Assembly: GCA_000442125.1 (NCBI GenBank)
Contig: KE546968.1
Span: 647,932-711,931 of the forward strand
DNA: 64,000 nucleotides
DNA from: Opeltia flavorubescens
Lineage: Eukaryota; Ascomycota; Lecanoromycetes; Teloschistales; Teloschistaceae
Direction of reading: 5' to 3'
Shown piece by piece: positions 12,223 through 23,844 of this stretch. The position numbers and the translations under genes were made by a program. Every line of letters starts with the position of its first letter. The first letter of the stretch is position 1. Under the pieces are notes generated by a model. The model did not search any database and was not told the DNA's origin. It saw only the letters and a list, made by a program, of their open reading frames with translations.

Positions 12223-14440
12223 TCATACAGTCACCTCCACTCGCCCTTCGTTGCCCGGTGCACCTTGCTGGAGGCTTGGGAGTAGGTAAGTAATGTCATC
12301 CCAAGGATGCCTATACAGGCCCGTCCTCAAGCGTTTCTGATCCAGGTAATGTGCAATCAATCCAATGCTTCGGCCCAAGACGAACAGTCCATTCAAGACA
12401 CCCATACTTAGGTAATCTTCTGCCTCTTCGGCACTGAAAGCGCCACAGTTACGAAGCAGATCGACGAAGCAGACGGCAACGCAACCGTCAACATTCAAGA
12501 TCAGGTTGTCCTTCTTGGAAGTTGTGACAGTTTCGACGGCAATCGCGTAATCGAGCATTGAGCATTTAGGAAAATTCGATTTAACAAACTCCTTGACGAG
12601 CTCGACACGGAGATCAGGGTTGTTGCGTGACTTGACACGATGACCAATGCCGGGAACTGTAATCGGTTAGCATTGAAGATGTCATATCGATGCAGGGATG
12701 GCGTACTTAGCTTGTTCTCTTTCCTCATGAGATCGACAAAGTCACGTGGGCTAAGACCCTTGTCGAAGGCTTTGCTAAACTCTTCCGCTGCACCATCCAA
12801 AGCACCGCCAAATCTCGAGCCAATTGTTAGCAGGCCAGACACCAACGCGCTGATGAGATCTTTTCCGGCACGTGTTGTGACGATGGTGTTCATCGCACCG
12901 GAAACAGCTGGACCGTGATCAGCAGTCAACATGAGCACCATTTCGAGGAAGCGTGAAGCGTAGTTGGGTAGACGGCGGCGGAACCAGAGCAGCGACATGA
13001 CACCGCCGATACCAATCTCCTCCTTGAAGACATCGGAGATCGGCATGCCAGCGTAGATGAGTTCTTGGCCACGGTCGTCAGAAATAGTGGAGATGAAAGC
13101 GGCCGGTTTTCGGATGAGACCTAGTTCCTGAGCCCACGAATAATCGATAGGGATCTTTGGTGGAACAGGCTCAGGTTGAGGTTCAATCTCGCCCTTCTTG
13201 ACCAGATCCTGGTAGACCTTGCTGAGGAGATCAGGCATTTCCTCGAAAGTGTCTGGCACGTAGATACCGGCCTCCTTCATGGCTGCGTTCTTTGCTGCGG
13301 CAGTCTCGACGTTCGAGTTGGCCATGGAACCTGCATGACCAAATTGGACTTCAGTCTTGAACATGCTCGCACATGTACCAATGGCCCACGCGACCATGGG
13401 CTTCGTAATGGTTCCGTTTTTGATGGCTTCAATCACTTTGTACTCTTCCACTCCTCCAACTTCACCCAAAAGCAAAAGCAGCTTGCATTCAGGATCGGCT
13501 TGATATCGGAGCATATGGTCGATAAAGGTCGTTCCAGGGTATCGGTCTCCACCAATAGCCACACCCTCATACACACCATTGGTTGTGTTGCACACAATAT
13601 TGTTCAGCTCGTTCGACATACCACCTGATTTGGATACATAACCGACTGACCCTTTGCGGTACAGCTTGGAAGAAACGATGTTGTCCATCATACCTCCGGT
13701 GTTGCCAATTTTGTACGAACCTGGCTTAATACCTCCGACCGTGGCCGGACCAACTATTGTGATGCCCTTTTTCTGTGCAACGTACAAGATCTCGCGGGCC
13801 CGTCGCTCAGGTACACCTTCAGCAATAATGGCAATCGATTTAATTTGGGGGTAGTTCATGAGTTCCATGGTAGAGCTGTAAACGCTTCGTGAAGAAGCAA
13901 AATTGACAACAGTGTCCACGTCATTGTGCTTGGCTATGGCTTTTTCGACGTCCTGGTAGACTGGCAGAAGTGTTTCGCTCGTGCCCCAGTACCTGAAGCC
14001 AGCCAAAGTCAACTAATTAGACTATCATCATGAAAATCACCGATTTCACCTACATCTTGCTGACGAATTGGCCACCAAATGTATATATAATGCCAGCTAC
14101 GGAAGGAGTTGTCCGCTTGCAGATGAAATCGAAGTCTAGCATTCCCTGCACAGCTCGAGGCTGTAGACCGCTGTTATACATGTTAGAAAATCTTCTCGTA
14201 TAAGTCGCAGTACACTGACTAGACGAAACATCTTGTCTTGTTGTGGAAAAGAGTATGCTCAGCGCGAGGACTCAATGGCCGGCTTGGAGCACCAAAGCGG
14301 CGGATGTTGTCGTTGGCGGAGGATGGAGGTGGTTTAGAAGGGGCATTCTCTTTGGCGGCATCACCATTGATCATCTTGTTCATTGGGGCTGCAGAAGCGG
14401 CGGGCGGAGCACCATTAGGCATGGTTGCTGAAGGAGACAT
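12223..14440 (-). CDS. acl1: ATP citrate lyase subunit 1 (CoA-ligase / citrate-synthase-like)
   Basis: Large subunit of the fungal heteromeric ATP citrate lyase, which cleaves cytosolic citrate with CoA and ATP to acetyl-CoA and oxaloacetate. It corresponds to the C-terminal part of the single animal enzyme. Exons are 14440-14220, 14170-14054, 13992-12707 and 12656-12223, giving 685 residues. Conserved pieces are [49 protein letters not shown] and, near the end, [18 protein letters not shown]. The phosphohistidine site is in QFGHAGSMA, and [10 protein letters not shown] comes from the citrate-synthase-like part. The start is uncertain: ATGs at 14440 and 14422 both precede the conserved region. 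It is divergent from subunit 2. Confidence 0.95.
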
Positions 14441-14553
14441 TGTGGGTGAAGGTGATGAATCGAGAGGGAGGAACGAAGGCCTAGATGGAGGAGAGCGCCG
14501 ATTAGCGTTGTTAGACAGCACACAGCTTTTGACATCGAAAAACAGAATTGCCG

Positions 14554-14651
14554 CTGACAGATGGTGGTGAGGATTCGGGGGTTTTGCAAGCGGAGTGACT
14601 CCGATTGTGGTGATCCAGTATTACTCGGTGACCGGAGGTTAAATGACTTAC
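14554..14651 (-). other. Candidate 5'-UTR intron of acl1
   Basis: On the minus strand a GTAAGT donor at 14651 and a CTGTCAG acceptor ending at 14554 frame a 98-nt stretch upstream of the acl1 start. No coding change results. Downstream of it, out-of-frame ATGs remain before the chosen start, so further leader splicing is possible. Confidence 0.4.
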
Positions 14652-15447
14652 CCCGTGAATCAGTTAGAGCTGCTCAATGGATCTTCTTAGCGAAGATGAT
14701 CTGTTTCGGAAGACGAGTTGAAGCTATCGACGGCGTAAGCTGACGTGAATTCCCAGAACAAACGAATTTCTGTAGTGGTGAATGCAGACAATCTTCAATA
14801 GGAAGCTGGCGGATCGAAGTATTTCATTCGCAAGGAAGATTTTGGGGGTGAGCTTACAGGCCGGGCCGACAAAATAGCAGCAAATCCCGACCAGGGGAAA
14901 AAGAATGTTGAATGGCTCTGGGGAGCGACTAACTGAAGCTGGTTAGACAATCACAATTCCTATTCAACATCGGTTTCCGGTTTCCGAGTGATAAAAGTCG
15001 TGAACATAGCCGAAGTCGAAGTAAACATTTGGATCTAAGTGTGGACATTAGAAGTTTATCAGTATCTTCCCTCTTGAATCCTTTGCAATACGACTTGCTC
15101 AACAAGGTGATCTTATATACCAATCGTTGCGCTCTAAATCTTCTCATTCAATCCATGTGACAGGGCTGCATTGTTCCAGGTTAGCGCCGGGAGTGTGCCC
15201 CAAACCACGGACAGCTTCGGGAAACCTTTTTTTCCTCTGCGAACAGTGGAAACATCTGGCGGATAAGCTCTTACCGCTCCGAGCTTCTACTCTTTCGCAA
15301 TCCTCTTACCACGTCCAAACCGAGCTTTTTCATATCCATCTACAACTGAGATATTCAATTGACGTCTTCAATATCCACTGAGGCCAACGAAGCTCCAGCT
15401 AGCTTTCCATCTTCGTCCTGTCTGCGGCTTTCGGTTGCCAAAAGAAT

Positions 15448-15509
15448 GTAAGCTTCTCCGACACTGCTATACCTTGTAGAGACACAAAAACTAATCCTCT
15501 CCTCTCAAG
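15448..15509 (+). other. Candidate 5'-UTR intron of acl2
   Basis: A GTAAGC donor, an ACTAATC branch-like sequence and a CTCTCAAG acceptor give a 62-nt intron that ends 22 nt before the acl2 ATG. Confidence 0.5.
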
Positions 15510-15531
15510 AACAAAACTTCTCTAGGTCAAC

Positions 15532-17155
15532 ATGTCCGCCAAGTCCATCTATGAAGCTGATGGCAAAGCCATCCTAAATTACCATCTCACCCGAGCCCCC
15601 GTCATAAAACCTTCGCCGTTACCCCCTTCGTCAACCCACAATCCACCCTCCAGACTTGCCTCTCTTAACTTCCCCGAAGATGCTACCGTAAAGTCAGTAC
15701 TTGATCAGGCAGAGGTCACGTATCCATGGCTGCTACAAGATGGCGCCAAATTCGTTGCGAAGCCCGATCAGTTGATTAAGCGTCGAGGAAAGAGCGGCCT
15801 TTTGGCCTTGAATAAAACCTGGCCCGAAGCTCGTGCATGGATAGAATCTCGCGCCCAAAAAGTTCAGCAGGTGGAGACTGTAGAGGGCGTTCTAAATCAC
15901 TTCCTTGTTGAACCCTTTGTGCCTCATCCCGCAGACACGGAGTACTACATTAACATTCACTCAGTCCGTGACGTAAGTAGAATGCCTCTCCTCTCGTCTA
16001 GCCGCAAGCGTTGGAGCTGCAGCCTTCCTCACCTTGCAAATCTTGGGTTTCTCGATTGTACTGACTCCTTTATAGGGCGATTACATCCTCTTCACCCACG
16101 AGGGTGGTGTCGATGTCGGCGACGTTGATGCTAAGGCTAAAAAGATACTCATCCCTGTCGACCTTAAAGAGTACCCATCAAACTCCGAGCTCGCTCGGAT
16201 ACTTCTGCCGGACGTTCCCAAGGGCATTCACAATGTCCTGATCGACTTCATTACTCGTCTTTACGCCGTCTACGTTGATTGCCAATTCACTTACCTCGAG
16301 ATCAACCCTCTTGTTGTCATTCCCAACTCCGATGCTACTTCTGCTGAAGTGCACTTCCTCGATCTTGCAGCCAAACTTGATCAGACAGCCGATTTTGAAT
16401 GCGGGTCGAAATGGGCTATTGCTCGGGGTCCCAATGCCCTGGGGTTGACCCCTGTAAAGTCAGCCGACACCTCCAAAGTCAACATTGATGCCGGTCCGCC
16501 CATGGAATTTCCAGCACCTTTTGGTCGCCAGCTCAGCAAGGAGGAAGAATACATTTCCGAGCTTGATGCGAAGACTGGTGCATCACTTAAGCTCACTGTC
16601 CTCAATGCCAACGGTCGGATCTGGACTTTGGTCGCCGGTGGTGGTGCCTCAGTTGTTTACGCTGACGCCATTGCCTCTGCTGGATTCGCGAACGAACTTG
16701 CCAACTACGGCGAATACTCCGGTGCCCCAACAGAAACCCAAACTTATTACTACGCCCGAACTGTGCTTGACCTCATGCTGCGTGCCCCTATGCATCCCGA
16801 AGGCAAGGTTCTTTTCATTGGGGGTGGTATTGCCAACTTCACGAACGTAAGTCGCCCGTCCAATGGCTATCTCAATTTGTTACTAATACGGTTTACCTAG
16901 GTTGCGTCGACCTTCAAAGGTGTCATCCGTGCACTTCGGGAATTTGCCACAACACTAGTCGAGCACAAAGTTCAGATCTGGGTCCGGCGCGCAGGTCCTA
17001 ATTACCAGGAAGGTCTCAAGAATATCAAATCGGTCGGTCAGGAGCTCCAGCTTGATATGCACGTCTATGGTCCCGACATGCATGTCAGTGGTATCGTACC
17101 TCTTGCTTTAGTACCTGGCAAAGCCAAAGGCGCCCCGGCCGAGTTTTCAGGTTGA
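15532..17155 (+). CDS. acl2: ATP citrate lyase subunit 2 (ATP-grasp, citrate-binding)
   Basis: Small subunit of fungal ATP citrate lyase, matching the N-terminal ATP-grasp and citrate-binding part of the animal enzyme. Exons are 15532-15972, 16076-16846 and 16901-17155, giving 488 residues, close to the fission yeast subunit of about 490. It starts [19 protein letters not shown]. Conserved pieces are [47 protein letters not shown] and [14 protein letters not shown]-like sequence (here [18 protein letters not shown]). It acts in the cytosol with subunit 1, feeding fatty acid and sterol synthesis and protein acetylation. The divergent pairing with acl1 is known from other Pezizomycotina. Confidence 0.95.
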
Positions 17156-17594
17156 TCGGTTTAGCAAATGATTGGTGAGTGGGTGGAAACGTTTAACTAG
17201 GTCTCTGCATTTGCTGGCTGTTTGATCGATCTACCTAATAGACCGTCTGGCACTTTGAGGATCTACTTTGAGGATCAAGTTTGGGTCTACTGGCGTCTTA
17301 GAAATAGCCATGTACAACCGTGTCTTCAGGCAGGCTTGGTTGGCGAATGTCATTAACATTTCCGTCAGTCTCTTGTTGCGATTGGTGTCGCAAGGGGATG
17401 CCGCTCTTCATTATTGGCGATATACATTTTTGATTGTGACAATATTCTCGTTTCCCTCTAATCCTAGCTCATCCTAGACCGTAATGGTAAAGGCTCCGTA
17501 TTCCGCATGCTTTCATATCCCACATCTCCTCGCTACATCGACTCAATCGCTGACTCACTTGGCCATCCTTACCTCGAAATCCTCCGGTAGCTCA
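17156..17594. other. Convergent 3' region, acl2 / tilS
   Basis: About 440 bp of sequence between converging genes. A short direct repeat, actttgaggatc, occurs twice near 17252-17276. No gene seen. Confidence 0.55.
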
Positions 17595-19939
17595 CTAGCC
17601 ATATATTTTCCTTACCCCAAAGCTGCTTAATTTGCCTTTCTTTTGCCTCTCTTTCTGCTTTTCTTCCCACTCTTCCGTCTTGTGAGCTTTCCGTTTCTTC
17701 CTCTCCTTCTGCTCCAATTTCTTCTGCGCCCTCGGCTTGTCCCTTTCCTCTTCCTCCGCAACCCTTGACATAACTTTCGCCCCTTCTAATCTCTCGTCCT
17801 TCAACGCTATGATCCTATCCTGTCTTACACTATTCGGGAACACAACTCTCTTATACCGGACGTGCCATTTTAGGGATGAGGCTTTGCGAGTCTGAACCTC
17901 AGACGGAGAAACCGACACTCGGAAGTGGAGAGTTGGCAAAGCAAGGATATTTCCTTCGTCGTCCACGATAGCGGGTATGGTATAACGGACATGCGGTGGT
18001 CCGATAGCTTCGAGGCTAGTTTCAAGGAGTTTCAAGCTTTCTGTATCGCCATTCGCTTTGAGTTTTGCTTTGAGGCGGGCTAGGCGGTCATGGCTCAGTG
18101 GATAGATCCTCATTGGTGTCTCTTGCGGGTTGATGAGCCGAATCCAATATCTGCCATCCCAAAGCTGCCAGAGCGTTTGCGGAGACTTGAAATTGCCCTC
18201 CTCTTCGTTGCTTTTTTCTTCCATCTGTTTATTGACTTCCTCGACCACTGACTCATTACTTTCTTCAATCCCTTTCCCTGCCTTCTTCTGCTCAAATAGT
18301 TCGGCAGGCGGAAAAATGCAGACAGGCTCAGGCAGGGTTTTAATATAGGGTTTACGCGACAGGCACCATATATGGTCTGGATCCAAGAGCACGGGCTGAG
18401 CTCCCGGTAGCGGTTGTTTCTCACTAGACGATTCAACTCTTTGGCAGAGCGCACCTCCAGCAGTGAAAGTATGTGGTTGGTGTTTTGATTCATCAATCCC
18501 TCGATCAGGGGCGCGGGGGTCTCTTTGGGAATCCCAAAACATGGCCTTTGTGGCAAATTCTAATGTCTGAAGCGACAAGTTGTCTCGGGGCGATACAATA
18601 CTTAGAAGAAGTCTGACAAGTCGAGCGCCAATGTGCTCTACTTCGGTCTGCTGCTGACTTGTAGATTGTGTGTAGAAACTTGTGCTATCGGGCGGTATAG
18701 CGGAAAGGGGAATTCGAATTTTGAGACATCCTGATCGCGCGTCGAATGAGACAATTTCGCAGGCTTGGAATATTTCGTCTGCCTGCTTGTTACGACGCAG
18801 GAATCTACGACGGATATTGTTGGCCGTTGTTCTCAACGCCGAGCTACAATTCTGCGGAGCATTACCGAATGCCTTTGGAAGAAGGTTGTTTCGTAGAAGG
18901 TATCGGATAGCGTTTCGAATCGACAAAGTTGGGTCGCTATTGGTAAGATCAGTCACCCAAGGAACCTGAGCTCTACTAAGAGTTACCTCTAAAGCAGGCT
19001 TATCATAATCCATCAGCGGTCGAAAGATCCTGACTCCACCGTGCTCGAAGCCCGGTTGCCGGTACTCCTGAATGGGCGGTAGAACTTTCTGCATACGGGC
19101 TCCATCTCTTGCTTTTATCATCTGTTTTTCTTCCCAGGTGACGGTGTAATCTCGGCCACCGCTTTGGCTGATACCGTAGATACCTTGACAGTCTGGAAGA
19201 TCTGCCTCCTCGGATATCCCCCGGAGACCTTCGCCCCTGTAACCCCCAATCAGCCGCACGATCAGCGTCTCCGTCTCGTCAGCCTCGTGATGACCGAGGA
19301 GAAGGCTTGGGATGTTCTTCTCATAACATGCCCTACCCAGAGCTTGGTATCGCAGACGTCGTGCTTCCGTCTCGAAATTAGGCATCTCGGAAGGGATTAC
19401 TCCAGCTGGCCATTGCAGACGGAGGATCTTAGTCTTCAGCTTGGACTTCTTATTTAACCCTGATGCTCCGAGTTATCTGACAAGATCTCGATTGAACTAG
19501 TCGTGCCAGCGACGTACCTAAATTGTTGTCTAAATACTTCACAACTTTCCTTGCCTCTTGGGTACTTTCGGGTCTGGCCTTATGGTCGACAACAAATGCT
19601 TGAAAGCGAATATCGCGAAGCTCGGGGAATCTGGCACCAAATTGTCTGATCTGGCTACACAGAGTTGCTAAGGCCATTGAATCTGCTCCACCACTGACCG
19701 CCAGGGCTAGAAAGAATCGGTCAAATTACATGAGGATTGGACTATTCCCAGAACCCACCAAGCTTGAGCGGTCCCGGAAGGCCACTGTTGGAGATCGGAG
19801 GACGCCATATTCTGAAGAGGCTCTTGTAAAAGGAAAATGGATCGACTGGTGCTGAGCGCGGTGACCTAAAAGCGGAGGGGGGAGGAGGATTGACTGGAGC
19901 TGAACCTGGCTCATATCTGATGAGGGTGCCATCTCCCAT
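17595..19939 (-). CDS. tilS: tRNA(Ile)-lysidine synthase family PP-loop ATPase
   Basis: Homologue of bacterial TilS, which uses ATP and lysine to convert C34 of tRNA-Ile(CAU) to lysidine so that it reads AUA. In a fungus the likely substrate is a mitochondrial tRNA. Exons are 19939-19759, 19706-19518 and 19459-17595, giving 744 residues. The PP-loop SGGADS is at residues 65-70, assembled across intron 1. It is followed by FQAFVVDHKARPEST, LLLGHHEADETETLIVRLI and the RALxPW-like region with LTNSDPTLSIRNAIRYLL, a TilS signature. The C-terminal third is lysine- and glutamate-rich and looks like a fungal extension. The second intron acceptor was chosen because nearer ones meet stops. I did not find an obvious N-terminal targeting peptide. 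Confidence 0.88.
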
Positions 19940-20511
19940 ACTACGCCTGCTTTTACAAGCGGGCTACATTAGGATCGATGGGCCAATGGCATTGAGAAGA
20001 TACTGCGCGGCATGGTACGAGACTGGCTTGACACGAAGCTCTAGTCCAATGACGCACGCCAAGACACTTGAAGTGCTGTGGAGCTAGGAGTAAGGAGGAG
20101 CATCCTGTCAATATGCACTTTGAAATCAATCTTCGAAATAATGATATTCTCTCATTCTTACCAGCATTGTATGCCCTAGTAATCGTGATCAATGCGAGCG
20201 TACAAGCATGCCAGCTGCTTCTCAGAGTGGCAGATGAGAGAGCAGATTTATTACGTCCACGACAATGCGATGATATTATGTAGGGTGGACGGGAGTTCCG
20301 GAAGATCAACACTTGTCGCCGAAGTGGATGATGCTGTAAGTTACAAGGGTAATTCGAATTACGAATCACAATGAGAGATACAAGGTATCTTCTAATATGC
20401 GGCTACAATCGCGGCTACAAGACGTCCCACCATTGTGGAGAAATAGACTTAGGATGATATTCCTTTTCTGTCGAGTTCATAGTAGAAATCAAAGCAAGCG
20501 TGTCCTCCACC
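19940..20511. promoter_or_regulatory. Divergent intergenic region, tilS / amidase
   Basis: About 570 bp between head-to-head genes, so both promoters lie here. Short frames on both strands show no family features. Confidence 0.55.
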
Positions 20512-22402
20512 ATGAATAATATACTACCACGTCAAGTTTTTTTGCTGTTCTTCTATGTCACATTTTACCTTCCACTAAACGTGTGGCCTTTACCCAGCAG
20601 CAACACCAATGTTCTTTTCGATGTAGTAAATCTTCACGCCTCACAGCTCCTCAATCATTCGTACCTAGCCCAGTTTCCTTTGAACTTCACAACCGCTTCG
20701 GTCAAGTCGTTGAATACCCTCAACCTCTGCAACGGAGTCATAATCGAAGAAGCTACCATCGACAATCTTCAGAGGTACATGTCGGAAGGCAAACTGACAA
20801 GTGTACAGCTCACCACTTGTTACATGTATCGGGTACTCCAGGTGGAAAGGTATATCAAGTAGGTCTCACATTTCCGCCAGTGGTGGTGGACCGGAGATAT
20901 CAGTCTAGTTGCATCTGATTACTTTCAGCCCAGTATTACAGCTAAACCCTGATGCGTTGAAGATCGCCAGCCACGCTGACTCAGAGCGTGTAACTGGACA
21001 TGTGCGTGGTCCGCTTCATGGTATTCCATTTATGGTCAAAGACAACATCGCATCCAAAGATCGACTCGAAACAAACGCCGGTAGTCTGGCCCTTCGAGGT
21101 TCCGTTGTACCTCGCGATGCATTCGTCGTCGCGCGACTCCGCGAGGCTGGAGCGGTCCTGCTGGGTAAAACTACTTTGAGCGAGTGGGCGGATGCACGCA
21201 GCAGCAACTACTCCGAAGGTTATTCGGCTACAGGTGGCCAAGCTCGAAGTTCTTATAATCTTACCGTGAATCCTGGCGGCAGCAGCTCTGGTAGCGCTGT
21301 GGCGGTAGCTAATAATCTTGTTGCTTTCGCACTTGGCACGGAGACAGACGGAAGTGTGATCAATCCAGCAGAGAGGAACGCTGTCGTGGGTATTAAGCCG
21401 ACTGTTGGGCTTACCTCCCGAGCCGGCGTTGTTCCTGAGAGCATTCACCAGGATACGGTAGGAACATTTGCGCGTACCGTACGAGATGCCGTTTATGCTC
21501 TCGACGCGATATACGGCGTTGATACCTTAGACAACTATACGTCGGCACAAAGAGGGAAGACACCCAAGGACTGCTATGAGAAATCGATATCCGACCGATC
21601 CGCACTCGGAGGTGCAAAGTTTGGCATTCCATGGCTCAGCTTCTGGGCTCTTGCAGATCCGGAGCAGCAGACCATACTCCTTGAATTGATCGATCTCATC
21701 AAGGATGCCGGTGCAAGCATCATCAATGGTACGGAAATACCCAACTATCAGACCATTGTAAGCCCAGCTGGATGGAATTGGGATTACGGCACTACACGGG
21801 GCTATTCCAATGAATCCGAACTCACGTATATTAAAGTCGATTTTTATAATAATCTTCGGACCTATCTATCCGGACTGGGAAACACGACAATCAGATCACT
21901 CGAAGACGTGGTACGCTTCAACAACGAACACGCAGCCGCAGAAGGTGCTTCCCCCAACCTCACCCCTGCATTTGCGTCGGGACAAGACTTATTCCTTGCA
22001 TCGTTGGCAACTGGAGGAGTAATGAATTCAACTTATTGGGAAGCCTTGACGTTCTGTCAACGGTCAACACGTGACGAGGGGATTGATGCGGCCTTGCAGA
22101 ATGGAAAGCACAAGCTCGACGCGCTTCTGGTGCCGCCTGACGTCGGTCAAAGCTACCAAATCGCCGCTCAAGCTGGATATCCAGTCATTGCCCTTCCAGC
22201 ATACATCCATTCTCTAAGTGGAATGCCTTTTGGATTGGCCTTGATGGGTACAGCATTTTCAGAAGCCACACTTATCAAGTACGCATCGGCGATTGAAGAC
22301 CTGCAGAAGGCATCAGGGACTAAATATCAAAGGACCAGGCCGCAATGGCTCGGCTTGTATGCGGACAATATTCCAGTTACAAATCAGTGCTTCGGATGTT
22401 GA
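20512..22402 (+). CDS. Secreted amidase (amidase-signature family)
   Basis: Amidase-signature hydrolase that cleaves amide bonds with a Ser-cisSer-Lys triad. Exon 1 is 20512-20858, the intron 20859-20928 and exon 2 20929-22402, giving 606 residues. Residues 1-25 form a hydrophobic signal peptide, so secretion is likely. The triad region is visible: the Lys in [12 protein letters not shown], the Ser-rich loop [16 protein letters not shown] and the nucleophile in [15 protein letters not shown]. Splicing joins YIN to [13 protein letters not shown], the usual family pattern. There are several N-glycosylation sequons. The natural substrate cannot be read from sequence; relatives include glutamyl-tRNA amidotransferase A-like and peptide amidases. 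Confidence 0.9.
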
Positions 22403-22780
22403 AATGTAGATTGACCGGCGATTCTGTGGAGATAAAGGTCCAAGTAGTAACCACAACCATAATGTAGTCACATCTTTTAATTTACATGTGATTTGAAACG
22501 AATTAAATGTCGTGGAATTTCATACGAAACTCTTTCGATCTAGCTCTAGCGGACATATTATTTGACGCTAGTTCTACTAGGGCTGCCGAGCTCCGTCACT
22601 CGTTGAAATCATGTAGCCTACCTTACCATCCCTTGATGCCCCTGACGGAGAACAATTATCAACCGATCATAATCGTACATGGCATGATAGCTATGAATTC
22701 TCCCCAAACTCTCTCTTCCATATCAACCCACCAATAACCCTTTGTCCCTCTGTTAAACTAGACCGCACCCGGAAATCCCA
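22403..22780. other. Intergenic, amidase / SAM carrier
   Basis: About 380 bp between co-directional genes; holds the carrier promoter. Nothing else recognised. Confidence 0.55.
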
Positions 22781-23665
22781 ATGACTGACCTCTCTCCATC
22801 TCCATATCCACGCATTACCCCCTTCACCCGTGCGCTCCTCGCCGGCGCCCTTGCCGGCACAACCGTCGATCTCTCCCTCTACCCCATCGATACGCTGAAA
22901 ACCCGGCTCCAATCCTCCACCGGCTTCTCCTCCTCTGGCGGTTTCCGGGGAATCTACGCCGGTGTTGGGTCCGCGCTTGTGGGCTCCGCTCCCGGAGCAG
23001 CCTTGTTCTTCGTCACCTACGAGGGGATTAAATTACGATTGAGGGACTACAGCAAACGGGCATCTTCTGACGGAAGGAGCCAGGTTTGGTGGAGGAGCGA
23101 ACCGATCGAACATATGCTCGCCGCGAGCGCGGGGGAGGTGGCTGCTTGTGCGGTCCGTGTTCCAACGGAGGTCGTCAAGCAACGGGCGCAGGCGGCGCAG
23201 CAACCGAGTTCTATGGCCGCGCTGAGGTTCATACTGGCTCAGAGGGCGGAGATTGGGGTTTTGGGCGTGTGGAGGGAGATGTATAGGGGGTGGGGAATCA
23301 CGGTCATGAGGGAGGTACCGTTCACTGCTATCCAATTTCCCTTGTGGGAAGGCATGAAGGCTTGGAGGAGAGGAAGGAGCGGACGGAGCGAGGTTAGTGC
23401 CGTAGAGAGCGGGGTTCTTGGGAGTGGGGCAGGAGCGGTGGCGGCTGGGTTGACAACGCCGCTGGATGTTTTAAAGACGAGGATGATGTTGGCGAAAGAA
23501 AAGGAGGCCTTGTGGCCATTGTTCGTGCGGATTTGGAGAGACGAGGGGCCCAAGGCCTTTATGGCTGGGATAGGTCCCAGGATACTGTGGATTTCAGCTG
23601 GAGGAGCCATATTCCTAGGTAGTTACCAATGGGCTCATAATTCAATGATTAGTGTCAGTTCATGA
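22781..23665 (+). CDS. pet8: Mitochondrial S-adenosylmethionine carrier (Pet8/Sam5-like)
   Basis: Single-exon mitochondrial carrier of 294 residues. Three repeats carry the signatures PIDTLKTRLQ, PTEVVKQRAQ and PLDVLKTRMM. The opening LLAGALAGTTVDLSLYPIDT and the central EVAACAVRVPTEVVKQRAQ are characteristic of the Pet8/SLC25A26 group, which imports S-adenosylmethionine into the matrix for methylation of RNA, proteins and quinone precursors. GC content and codon choice are slightly higher than in neighbours. Convergent with the WDR48-like gene. Substrate is inferred from the family. Confidence 0.9.
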   Translation: MTDLSPSPYPRITPFTRALLAGALAGTTVDLSLYPIDTLKTRLQSSTGFSSSGGFRGIYAGVGSALVGSAPGAALFFVTYEGIKLRLRDYSKRASSDGRSQVWWRSEPIEHMLAASAGEVAACAVRVPTEVVKQRAQAAQQPSSMAALRFILAQRAEIGVLGVWREMYRGWGITVMREVPFTAIQFPLWEGMKAWRRGRSGRSEVSAVESGVLGSGAGAVAAGLTTPLDVLKTRMMLAKEKEALWPLFVRIWRDEGPKAFMAGIGPRILWISAGGAIFLGSYQWAHNSMISVSS

Positions 23666-23844
23666 TCAGATGTGATCTGTGTTGGGAGTGTTGCCCCAAG
23701 ATATCTGGATGGAAGACACTGTAAACGGACAAGCGGCGGCCTTGAACCCGAAATATACAGTAGTGTATTGTTCTTACATTGATTTACTACACTCGTGAAT
23801 GGATGATCATATCCATTGCAACTTGAAAAGGAGTAAAAAAGTTA

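Larger units (their letters stand above)
14441..15531. promoter_or_regulatory. Shared divergent promoter region of the ATP citrate lyase genes
   Basis: About 1.1 kb between the two subunit starts. The subunits must be made in equal amounts, so a shared control region is plausible. A candidate GT-AG intron is seen in each leader (entered separately). I could not pick out a specific factor site with confidence. Confidence 0.6.
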
